Shown: positions 1 to 6,010 of the stretch, piece after piece | How the letters are laid out: each line of letters starts with the position of its first letter | Numbering within the stretch: the stretch's first letter is position 1 | Source of the DNA: Kosmotogaceae bacterium UBA1373 | Lineage (GTDB): Bacteria; Thermotogota; Thermotogae; Petrotogales; Kosmotogaceae | Direction: 5' to 3' | Assembly: GCA_002305955.1 (NCBI GenBank) | Contig: DBRH01000071.1 | Coordinates: forward strand, 4,450-18,946 | Length of the DNA stretch: 14,497 nucleotides | The notes under the pieces: model-generated | Seen by the model: the letters and a program-made list of their open reading frames with translations, nothing else | Database searches by the model: none | What the model was told of the DNA's origin: nothing | Made by a program: the position numbers and the translations under genes

Positions 1-93
1 GGCTCGGCGATCGCCATGGTAATGCTGATCATGGTCGCCGTGGTAATAGTGCCGTACCTCTTCTCGGCGTTCAGAAAGGAGAAAAGTATATGA
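1..93 (+). CDS. Sugar ABC transporter permease, C-terminal tail (partial)
   Basis: Frame 1 is open from the window edge to a TGA at 91-93 and encodes about 30 residues. These are a hydrophobic helix (ending VVIVPYLFSAF) followed by a short basic cytoplasmic tail (RKEKSI). That is how the last transmembrane helix of a MalF/UgpA-type permease ends. The stop overlaps the ATG of the next permease in an ATGA junction. In CUT1 sugar importers the two permease genes are usually adjacent in this order, so this is most likely the first permease of the pair. Only the tail is visible, so the identification rests on context. Confidence 0.72.
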   Translation, partial: GSAIAMVMLIMVAVVIVPYLFSAFRKEKSI

Positions 94-902
94 TCAGGAA
101 GCTTGTGATCTACATACTTCTGGTTGTTTTCGCCCTGTTCTTTCTGATGCCGGTTTACGTTCTCCTGGCCACGAGTTTCAAGCCCCTGAAGGAGGTCGGA
201 CTGGTGAGAATGTGGTTTCCACCGAACGAGTTCTCCTTCGATGGTTTCGTCAAGGCCTTCAACAAACTGGCTCCCAACCTGAGAAACTCTTTCATGCTGG
301 TGATACCGGCCACTCTGTTATCGGCCGTGATCGGTTCGATCAACGGGTACGTTTTATCCAAGTTGAAGTTCAGGGGATCGGACTTTCTCTTCGCCCTCGT
401 TCTCTTCGGGATGTTCATCCCCTACCAGAGCGTGCTCTTCCCGCTGATACGCTTTTTGCAGGATATAGGTCTTTACGGTTCGATCTGGGGGCTGGTTCTG
501 GTGCATGTGGTTTACGGGTTGCCTATAACGACTTTGATCTTCAGGAATTATTACAGCGAGGTGCCTACCGAGTTGATAGAAGCGGCCAGCATAGACGGGG
601 CCGGTATCTTCAAGACGTATCTCAAGGTTCTCTTCCCCATATCGCTGCCGGGCTTCGTGGTCGTGGTAATCTGGCAGTTCACGAACATATGGAATGAATT
701 TCTCTTCGCCGTCACCGTCACTAGCGACCCGACGAAGCAACCGATCACCGTGGCGCTGGTAAACCTGGCCGGAAGCCAGGTGGTGGAGTGGAACGTCCAG
801 ATGGCCGGCGCCCTGCTCGCGGCTCTTCCAACGTTGATCGTCTATATACTTCTGGGCAAGTACTTCCTGAGGGGGCTCCTCGCCGGCTCTGTCAAAGGTT
901 GA
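90..902 (+). CDS. Carbohydrate ABC transporter permease (MalG/UgpE type, CUT1)
   Basis: This is the second inner-membrane permease of an ABC importer for a sugar or oligosaccharide. The 270 residues match the usual MalG-family length. A first transmembrane helix lies at about 5-28, followed by an extracytoplasmic loop and four or five further helices (about 70-90, 98-120, 128-150, 185-208, 240-260). The EAA coupling loop that contacts the ATPase is clear at 164-188 (EAASIDGAG...P.S.PG), with the invariant Gly at 170. The ATG overlaps the stop of the preceding permease, and AAGGAG lies 8 bases upstream. The substrate cannot be told from the sequence. The solute-binding protein and ATPase are outside the window. 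The 3' end overlaps the convergent peptidase gene by 11 bp, leaving no room for an intergenic terminator. Confidence 0.93.
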   Translation: MIRKLVIYILLVVFALFFLMPVYVLLATSFKPLKEVGLVRMWFPPNEFSFDGFVKAFNKLAPNLRNSFMLVIPATLLSAVIGSINGYVLSKLKFRGSDFLFALVLFGMFIPYQSVLFPLIRFLQDIGLYGSIWGLVLVHVVYGLPITTLIFRNYYSEVPTELIEAASIDGAGIFKTYLKVLFPISLPGFVVVVIWQFTNIWNEFLFAVTVTSDPTKQPITVALVNLAGSQVVEWNVQMAGALLAALPTLIVYILLGKYFLRGLLAGSVKG

Positions 903-1893
903 ACATCACCGGAAGGTAATCGAAAAGGTTCGTGTATTCGCCATTCTTTCTTTCCTCCAAATAACGGAGAAGCGGCTCTCCCATAGGTCTTACGCCCGAG
1001 AAGCCGGACCTCTCTTCCATGGTTCTGTGAAAAATTTCGGCCGTCTCCCGATCGAACTCGTGGAAAAGATAGGCGTAGGTCATTGCGTATATTAGAAATT
1101 CGGCCAGCATGTCCTCCCAGGAAGGGTACCTGTCCATGAAGGCGGAAAGCACGCCACGTGAAAAGGGCGAAGTTCTCAACGCTTCCACCAGTTCGGGCTT
1201 TGCCGTTATGAGCGGGTCTATGAGTGGGTGGCAGAACTCGTGGAAGGCGACTATCCTTGACCAGACTGGCTGGTCGCCGAAACTTCCGAATTCCTCGCCA
1301 GGCAGGGTGACTCCCGGTTCGTGGGGCCATTTCTGGCTGGACCTACCGGGGTATCTGGCTATACAGTATAGACAATTATCGCTGGCCGCACCTAGAGAGG
1401 CCAGTTCGGGAAAGAGGGGATTGGGGAAGAAAAAGAGATTTCTTCCGTGATCGCCGAAGAAATCTCTCAGGAGCTCTTCTATGCGGTTGTCTTCGAGCGC
1501 CGTCGAGGCATCCCGCTCCAGTTTCTCCCAGCCGGTTTTCTGGCCTTCCCACAGACTTTCGAGATCGGCGGAAGCCAGTAACTCTCTCAACTCGAGGTGA
1601 AGTTTGCTGGCGCAAAGCGCCGGTTCGTATCGGTAAAGGTAATCTGGAAAGCTCAGGGGTTCGAGGTAAGGCCACGATAGGTTTACGGCGTAAGTGAAGA
1701 GAAAATAATAGGCCGTCCCATCTTTGAGAAGCGAGTTGAGGAGTTCAGGTTGCTTTCTGCCCGCCAGATGGCGCATCGTGTCCTCGTATAGGAAGTGATG
1801 GGCGTGGGGCTTGCGCAGTTCCAGCTCCGGCAATTCGGTCAGCATCATCGCGGTTGATACAAGCCTGATCCTTTTGTCCGTAGATACTTTCAA
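892..1893 (-). CDS. Putative HEFxH zinc metallopeptidase (DUF4932-like)
   Basis: About 333 residues with no signal peptide or membrane helix, so probably cytoplasmic. The informative element is HEFCH followed by PLIDP at about residues 218-227: a HExxH zinc site placed in a helix after the hydrophobic strand VWSRIVAF. A glutamate some 40 residues downstream (in WEDMLAEFLIYA) could be the third ligand, as in gluzincins. The HEF.H....P spacing resembles the signature I associate with DUF4932 proteins, here with Asp where Asn is usual. The rest is rich in aromatics and Leu and is not recognised. Start choice: a TTG at 1899 overlaps the CHAD stop (TTGA), but GGGAGGT abuts it. The next TTG at 1893 sits about 5 bases after that ribosome site and is preferred. 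This is the last gene of the sixA-CHAD operon. The peptidase call is an inference from the motif. Confidence 0.72.
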   Translation of the reverse strand: MKVSTDKRIRLVSTAMMLTELPELELRKPHAHHFLYEDTMRHLAGRKQPELLNSLLKDGTAYYFLFTYAVNLSWPYLEPLSFPDYLYRYEPALCASKLHLELRELLASADLESLWEGQKTGWEKLERDASTALEDNRIEELLRDFFGDHGRNLFFFPNPLFPELASLGAASDNCLYCIARYPGRSSQKWPHEPGVTLPGEEFGSFGDQPVWSRIVAFHEFCHPLIDPLITAKPELVEALRTSPFSRGVLSAFMDRYPSWEDMLAEFLIYAMTYAYLFHEFDRETAEIFHRTMEERSGFSGVRPMGEPLLRYLEERKNGEYTNLFDYLPVMFNL

Positions 1894-1895
1894 GA

Positions 1896-2999
1896 TCAAC
1901 CTCCCGGTTTCTTTCTCTTCCCCAACTTGCCGGCCCTCCTGGCCAGCGTCTGGTATGAAGGAAGGCTTTCGATGTCCAGTTTGTCGAGCATGGCCGGGTT
2001 TTCCCTGAGGTAGGCCACAACGCCTCTGTAACTCAGTCTCTTCTCATCGGCCAGAGAGAGGATCTTCTCGATAATCCCGTCGCTGAACTTTTCGACCGCG
2101 CCGGAACGGAGGTTTCTCCTGTCTTTATCCTCTCTCTCGCACTGCTTTGTAGCCGGCTCCTCGATGAAACGGCCGATGGCGGCCAGCTCATCTCTCCAGC
2201 CGTCGAGAAATTCACTCACCAGCATATGTCTGTCGATAGAGATCCTCTGAACTGTTTCGCCCGGAACGGAGAGCCTTCTTTTATTAACCAGTTTACCTAT
2301 AGTCTTCAGCAGTACGGTGAGGTCCTGAACCTTTCCAAGTCTGTCCTGGATCTTTTTGAGGAGCGCGAGCGTATCGCCGTCAAGCCCTGTGTATCCGTCA
2401 AGTGTCTCGAGTGTGTAACGGAGCTTCTTTATGGCGATCCTGGAGCTGTGGAGCGTGGCAAAATCGGCAGGGTCCGACCCGGTGAAGCTCTTCCCGACTG
2501 ACGAATAACGTTTTTCTATCCGGTTAGATATTCGTTCTGTGTTCTGTTTCAGGAGATTCCCGTCGTTGCAGACCACTATGAGCTCTCTGTGAAAGTGGAG
2601 GAAGTCTCTCTCGAGACGTTCCATATCGAAATCGGCCAGCGATTTGGAGGCCTGCGCCGCGAGTCTTTCACCTTTGGCCTCCAGGTATTCGGGAAGGCCT
2701 TCGATACCGTATTCGATGGCCAGAGATCTCTGGACGTGGTTGTCCCTGAGACGACCGAGCGAGGTCCTGAGAGCCGAAAGCATTTCAAGAGATCTGGAGG
2801 GCTTTCTGTCGATGAGAATGGCACCGATCGAAAGCGCCCCGGAAAGTCTCCGGCTCCACACCCTCGTATCGTGGACAGCATCTTCGTCCAGCGAGTCTCT
2901 TCCCTTATCGATATGGCCCTTGAGAGTGTCCAGCATCGTTCCGACCTTCTGCGGGAAGGCCTTGAGAAAAGACTCCTGAACGGTCCAGTCGAAGATCAT
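1896..2999 (-). CDS. CHAD domain protein, probable polyphosphate binding, with C-terminal extension
   Basis: A 367-residue helical protein. CHAD domains are two similar helical bundles whose conserved His, Arg and Lys bind polyphosphate. The first half shows VHDTRVWSRRL at 42-52 and TSLGRLRDNHVQ at 79-90. The second shows LHSSRIAIKKLRYTLE at 183-198 and KIQDRLGKVQDLTVL at 216-230. These are the family's paired signatures (V/LH..R...KRLR and L..LGRLRD). After about residue 285 comes a charged linker and a tail (about 300-360, including LSYRGVVAYLRENP and LPSYQTLARRAGKLG) that CHAD does not explain and that could be helix-turn-helix. The reading frame is open back to 3185, but that part overlaps the phosphatase gene. 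The ATG at 2999 overlaps the phosphatase stop (ATGA) and is the likely start. No CYTH domain is fused. Confidence 0.88.
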   Translation of the reverse strand: MIFDWTVQESFLKAFPQKVGTMLDTLKGHIDKGRDSLDEDAVHDTRVWSRRLSGALSIGAILIDRKPSRSLEMLSALRTSLGRLRDNHVQRSLAIEYGIEGLPEYLEAKGERLAAQASKSLADFDMERLERDFLHFHRELIVVCNDGNLLKQNTERISNRIEKRYSSVGKSFTGSDPADFATLHSSRIAIKKLRYTLETLDGYTGLDGDTLALLKKIQDRLGKVQDLTVLLKTIGKLVNKRRLSVPGETVQRISIDRHMLVSEFLDGWRDELAAIGRFIEEPATKQCEREDKDRRNLRSGAVEKFSDGIIEKILSLADEKRLSYRGVVAYLRENPAMLDKLDIESLPSYQTLARRAGKLGKRKKPGG

Positions 3000-3490
3000 T
3001 TCGTCTTTCTTAATAGCGACGGCTTGAGGAGAAATTCGAGCTTGAACTTGTTTAGGTCCAGCTCTTTCCAGCTGTTGCAATCGACCTTGAAGAAGGCCAC
3101 CGATGAGGTCGCCATTCTGGCGACGCACCGGGCGGCTGCCATGAACTCTTCGATTGCCGGGTTGTGGCCGACTATAATCACGCAATTGTACTTGTCGTCC
3201 GTTGCGGTAATCGTCGCAGCTATGGTCTCCCCCGTTCCGGTGTAGAGCTCGCCGTTCTCGATCAGCTCGATCCCTCCTATGGCTTTCCGGAACTTTCTGG
3301 CCGTCTGCATGGCGCGCTTCGCTCCGGAGGAGATTATTATCGCCGGTCCGTCTATAAACGGTTTTACGATTTCGGCCATCGACAGTGAATCGGTCTTTCC
3401 GCTATCGGTGAGCGGCCTGTCTATATCCTGCATATCGCCTTTTTTCCCTTTTTCGGCCTCTGCGTGACGTACTACGAAAATTCTTCTCAA
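2996..3490 (-). CDS. sixA: Phosphohistidine phosphatase, SixA-type histidine phosphatase
   Basis: A 164-residue, single-domain member of the histidine phosphatase (RHG) superfamily. VVRHAEAE at 6-13 carries the phospho-accepting His9 with Arg8. SSGAKRAMQTA at 54-64 supplies the second Arg (59). E81 in ELYTG fits the acid position, and GHNP at 108-111 gives the second catalytic His109. The short length without a lid insertion, and the RHAEAE sequence, favour SixA over phosphoglycerate mutases or cobalamin phosphatases. SixA removes phosphate from histidine on phosphotransfer proteins. Whether the target here is an HPt domain, a PTS-like protein or a small molecule is unknown. The start is TTG, with GAGGTG 6 bases upstream. 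It is the first gene of the operon, and its stop overlaps the CHAD start. Confidence 0.88.
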   Translation of the reverse strand: MRRIFVVRHAEAEKGKKGDMQDIDRPLTDSGKTDSLSMAEIVKPFIDGPAIIISSGAKRAMQTARKFRKAIGGIELIENGELYTGTGETIAATITATDDKYNCVIIVGHNPAIEEFMAAARCVARMATSSVAFFKVDCNSWKELDLNKFKLEFLLKPSLLRKTK

Positions 3491-3496
3491 TCATTC

Positions 3497-3502
3497 CACC
3501 TC
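3497..3502 (-). promoter_or_regulatory. Ribosome binding site that decides the sixA TTG start
   Basis: On the - strand GAGGTG lies 6 bases before the TTG at 3490. An ATG at 3494-3492 is in another frame, lies only 2 bases from the same site and does not lead into the RHG domain, so the TTG is the start. Confidence 0.6.
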
Positions 3503-3567
3503 TTTAGTGAACCAAAGTCGTCACCCGTTGGAACGTACGAGAACAATGATACTATCTCTCCTTCCAG

Positions 3568-3592
3568 AAAACCAAGAGAGCTAGACTCTCTT
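3568..3592 (-). terminator. Terminator-like hairpin after the racemase-acetyltransferase operon
   Basis: Read on the - strand, AAGAGAG, a 5-base loop TCTAG, then CTCTCTT form a perfect 7-bp stem directly at the acetyltransferase stop codon, followed by GGTTTT. The stem is only moderately GC-rich and the T run is short and offset by two G, so it may be a weak or leaky terminator. A second 6-bp inverted repeat (TAGACT/AGTCTA, 3582-3599) overlaps it and would compete with it. Leakage would let transcription continue into sixA about 100 bp downstream. Confidence 0.42.
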
Positions 3593-4425
3593 CAGTCTAT
3601 TCTCAATTCGTCGGTTCTGGCCCGGTATATGAAAACATCGTGAAACCTCTCGAAGGGTGCGAACCGGTTTTTCAAAAAGGCGTCTAACTCAACGTTTTCG
3701 GGCACCATCGTATGGACGCGGGAGTAACCTTTTTCGCGGGCGTACCCGGCAAGCAACGAAAGAAAGTTTTCGGCGTCTTCGCTCTTGCCTATCTCGATGT
3801 AGTTGATCTCCATGCATTCGGGGACTTTCGGATTTCTGGAGACTACGGCCATATTGCCCTCCCGGCTCAAGGTTTCCGGTTCTTTCAACCAGTTGCTTTT
3901 GCGGCCGATTTCCGGGGGGATGAAGAACCAGTCGTTGCTCATGTAAGTCTCTATCTCCGCGATCTCCCGGCCAATCTGCAATCCTGCGTATTTCAATTCA
4001 CCCTCAAGATCCGCGGAGGGCTTGAGTTCCAGCTCCAGGTTCGTAAAGACGGCGACCCTGGAGAATCCCAGCGATTCGTTGATCCTGATCGAGGCCAGAT
4101 TGTCGAAGTAAGTCGAAAAATAAAGTTCTTCCAGCCTGTCATTCCGGGCCAGTTTCATCATTTCTACGGCCAGTTCTCTGCCGTATCCCTTCCCCTGAAA
4201 CTCTGGCTTGATCCTCATTCCTTCGAGCCAGCCCACCGTCGGCGAGAGACGCCTGAGGTTGGCCACACCAACTAGCGCTTCGTCCTTCCACATTCCCATG
4301 AAACGGCAGTCGCCGTCGCTAACCCACGAGTCGAAGGCGGCCGGGATATAATCGTCGCCCTCCCATATGTCTTTGACAATCTCGAGAACACTTTTCCTGT
4401 CTTTAAGCTCGAGTTCTCTAATCAT
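3592..4425 (-). CDS. GNAT family N-acetyltransferase with second GNAT-like lobe
   Basis: 277 residues, about twice a single GNAT domain. The N-terminal lobe is a complete acetyl-CoA-binding GNAT domain. The strand WLEGMRIKPEF leads into the pyrophosphate loop QGKGYG at 77-82, and NLASIRINESLGFSRV at 109-124 is the typical final helix and turn. The early WEGDDYIP...FDSW pattern (21-34) recalls NAT16/histidine-acetyltransferase-like proteins. The C-terminal half (about 145-277) lacks an acetyl-CoA loop but has a strand-helix-strand pattern like a degenerate second GNAT lobe, probably forming part of the substrate pocket. The ATG overlaps the racemase stop (ATGA), so the two proteins are made together. 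This suggests, but does not prove, that an amino acid handled by the racemase is acetylated. The substrate is not determinable from sequence. Confidence 0.82.
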   Translation of the reverse strand: MIRELELKDRKSVLEIVKDIWEGDDYIPAAFDSWVSDGDCRFMGMWKDEALVGVANLRRLSPTVGWLEGMRIKPEFQGKGYGRELAVEMMKLARNDRLEELYFSTYFDNLASIRINESLGFSRVAVFTNLELELKPSADLEGELKYAGLQIGREIAEIETYMSNDWFFIPPEIGRKSNWLKEPETLSREGNMAVVSRNPKVPECMEINYIEIGKSEDAENFLSLLAGYAREKGYSRVHTMVPENVELDAFLKNRFAPFERFHDVFIYRARTDELRID

Positions 4426-5492
4426 GATAAATCCCTGTACTCTTTGGCGATATAGCGGGAGGTCATAACCCTTAGAAGGGCTCCGTAAGACATTCTGAAC
4501 GGTATCCTATCATCCACCGAAAGTTTTTCCGGACAATCGGTAACGTCAACTATCAGATGATCGCTGGATGCGTGGAGGACCCGGCAACCTTCAAGCATCG
4601 GTGTGAGGCCTGATGGAACGACATCTTGCTCACCGATATCCAGAATGGCTTTCAACCTCTCGCCCATATCCTCGAAATGGGGCTTTCTTCCGAAGGCATC
4701 CGATCCTATCTCTCCAATCGGGACGGACGGTTTTCTCTTGAGCTCCAGAACAGTTCCGTAGAGTGTGAAGGTCTCCCTGGTAGTTCCGGGTACGGCGCGG
4801 CTATTGGTCACGTCGGTGCCGCACATGATGGATTCGCCGAGTCTGTAATGGTTGATCCCTCGCGGGAGTGTTCCATTCTCTATCAGCGGTAGCGATGCGG
4901 TGTTTCCAGCCGAATACCTCTCGATCTCGATACCGTCCTCCCTGCGCAGCCTATCGCCCAGAGCGAGAAGTATCTCGAATTTTTCCGGCGTTGCTATCAC
5001 ACCGCCGAAGCAGCCGAGGTTCGTGCCGATACCGTCTAAACTCCGCCCCGCTATCTTCGCGGCCTCTCCAAGCTCTTCGAAGGCCCGGTCGTACATCACG
5101 CCCTCTCTAAGGTCACCGGTATCCACCATGTAGATGAACTTCAAGCGGCGGCCCATCTCTTCCGAGAGCTCCTTGAGAGCCTTCAGGGATTTCAGTTCAC
5201 TAAGAAGGACGGAATCGACCGATTCGACGACTTTTCTATAAAGTTGCGGAGATGGGAGACGCAACAGGAGAAAGGCCGGCGAGAGGCCGAACTTCCTGAT
5301 TCGATCTATGTTCTCCAGTCTCGATTCGCCGATCTCTCGCACACCGGCCTCGATTATCTTCGAAACTATTTCAGGGTCGCCACAGACGACCTTCGTGACG
5401 GAGGCCATCTCCACACCGGCTCTTCCCGTAAGATTCAGCAGATGGCGGGCGTTTTTCGATATGTTCGATTTGTTGATTTCCACGTAAGCCAT
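4422..5492 (-). CDS. PLP-dependent amino acid racemase, ornithine/lysine racemase type (fold type III)
   Basis: 356 residues from the ATG at 5492. An alanine-racemase-like barrel comes first: VTKVVCG at 32-38 holds the Schiff-base Lys34, IGESRLENI at 54-62 follows, and GTNLGCFGG at 156-164 and HYRLGESIMCGTD at 215-227 are phosphate-binding and active-site segments. These segments match the ornithine racemase (Orr/YhfX-like) branch rather than canonical Alr. Fold-type III racemases interconvert L- and D-amino acids through PLP. Thermotogota use D-Lys in peptidoglycan and a racemase of this general type has been linked to it, so Lys or Orn is the best guess. The frame extends upstream to a TTG at 5540, but that would overlap the promoter. 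AGGTGA stands 4 bases before the ATG at 5492. It is the first gene of a two-gene operon. Confidence 0.85.
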   Translation of the reverse strand: MAYVEINKSNISKNARHLLNLTGRAGVEMASVTKVVCGDPEIVSKIIEAGVREIGESRLENIDRIRKFGLSPAFLLLRLPSPQLYRKVVESVDSVLLSELKSLKALKELSEEMGRRLKFIYMVDTGDLREGVMYDRAFEELGEAAKIAGRSLDGIGTNLGCFGGVIATPEKFEILLALGDRLRREDGIEIERYSAGNTASLPLIENGTLPRGINHYRLGESIMCGTDVTNSRAVPGTTRETFTLYGTVLELKRKPSVPIGEIGSDAFGRKPHFEDMGERLKAILDIGEQDVVPSGLTPMLEGCRVLHASSDHLIVDVTDCPEKLSVDDRIPFRMSYGALLRVMTSRYIAKEYRDLS

Positions 5493-5510
5493 GCGATCAC
5501 CTCTCAAGGA

Positions 5511-5540
5511 ATTATACGCAACCCGACGGACAACTTTCAA
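5511..5540 (-). promoter_or_regulatory. Sigma-70-type promoter of the racemase operon
   Basis: On the - strand TTGAAA (5540-5535) and a perfect TATAAT (5516-5511) are separated by 18 bases. The expected transcription start near 5504 leaves a leader of only about a dozen bases, just enough to hold the AGGTGA ribosome site (5502-5497). It is back to back with the promoter of the + strand operon. Confidence 0.75.
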
Positions 5541-5548
5541 GGAGTCTC

Positions 5549-5578
5549 TTCTATCATATTCGATCGCTATCGTATAAT
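5549..5578 (+). promoter_or_regulatory. Sigma-70-type promoter of the eight-gene + strand operon, possibly leaderless
   Basis: A perfect TATAAT lies at 5573-5578, only 9 bases before the ATG at 5588. The -35 is poor: TTCTAT at 5549-5554 with an 18-base spacer matches TTGACA at three positions. A start about 7 bases after the -10 would fall at 5585-5588, giving a leader of zero to a few bases. No Shine-Dalgarno sequence precedes the ATG (ATAGCTACGTC). A weak -35 with an overlapping dyad suggests dependence on an activator or repressor. Confidence 0.6.
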
Positions 5579-5580
5579 AG
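5551..5580. repeat. Operator-like dyad and direct repeat overlapping the + strand promoter
   Basis: CTATCATA (5551-5558) and TATAATAG (5573-5580) form an imperfect inverted repeat with 7 of 8 pairs. Inside it TATTCGAT, CGCT, ATCGTATA (5557-5576) is a second imperfect dyad with a 4-base centre, also 7 of 8 pairs. CTATC(A/G)TAT occurs twice, at 5551-5559 and 5567-5575, 16 bases apart. The arrangement covers the spacer and the -10 box and could be a repressor or activator site. The AT-rich promoter context can produce such patterns by chance. Confidence 0.35.
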
Positions 5581-5587
5581 CTACGTC

Positions 5588-6010
5588 ATGGATGCTAACA
5601 GGGGAGTTTATCTCGTTTTGCTCGAGCTTGAGCATAGAACGTTGATTTCGACCGGTGCAAGGGAATGGGAGCTCGAGCCGGGGATGTATATATACGTGGG
5701 ATCGGCGATGAACTCGCTCTCTGAGAGAATCGGGCGCCATTTGAGGCTTGAAAAGAGGAAGCACTGGCACATAGACTATCTCAGGGAGAAGTCGAGGGTC
5801 CTTGCCGCTCTTCTCCTTCCCTCCGACAGGAGGATGGAAGAGGAGCTCTCGCGGTTCGTCTCTAAATACGGCGAGAGCGTGAAGGGTTTTGGTGCTAGCG
5901 ATTGCAATGTGGAGTCGAACCTTTACAGAATAGAACTGGAAGCCGTTTCGGAAGTATTCTATGCGATAGTAAAAAACTGGAGGGAGAGAGATGATAGCTT
6001 TTTTGACTGA
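5588..6010 (+). CDS. DUF123 family GIY-YIG nuclease-like protein
   Basis: 140 residues of the DUF123 type. GVYLVLLEL at 6-14 replaces the GIY strand, MYIYVGSA at 33-40 is the YIG-like strand, RIGRHLR at 47-53 supplies the conserved Arg and His, and HWHIDYL at 59-65 is the family hallmark. GFGASDCNVESNLYR at 100-114 corresponds to the usual GxGxSDC segment with a following aromatic. DUF123 is known alone and fused to endonuclease III in some archaea, which hints at DNA repair, but activity is not established. It is the first gene after the promoter at 5549-5578. The ATG has no ribosome site, consistent with a leaderless message. The last 20 bases overlap the next gene. Confidence 0.85.
   Translation: MDANRGVYLVLLELEHRTLISTGAREWELEPGMYIYVGSAMNSLSERIGRHLRLEKRKHWHIDYLREKSRVLAALLLPSDRRMEEELSRFVSKYGESVKGFGASDCNVESNLYRIELEAVSEVFYAIVKNWRERDDSFFD

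Noticed and set aside
3000..3185. N-terminal extension of the CHAD frame upstream to 3185
   Set aside because: It lies entirely inside sixA in another frame, is Arg/Gln-rich and unlike CHAD, and the ATG at 2999 forms a clean ATGA junction.
3549..3575. Possible sixA promoter on the - strand (TTGGTT, 15 bases, TAGTAT)
   Set aside because: The spacer is too short, both boxes match poorly, and the -35 overlaps the T-rich side of the terminator-like hairpin. A sixA promoter may exist in 3491-3591, but this one is not convincing.
3582..3599. Inverted repeat TAGACT/AGTCTA as an independent regulatory element
   Set aside because: It overlaps the acetyltransferase stop codon and the stronger 7-bp hairpin; six pairs with a 6-base loop is weak evidence on its own.
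5493..5540. Upstream TTG start for the racemase
   Set aside because: It would translate across the TTGAAA/TATAAT promoter; the ATG at 5492 has its own AGGTGA and matches the family N-terminus.
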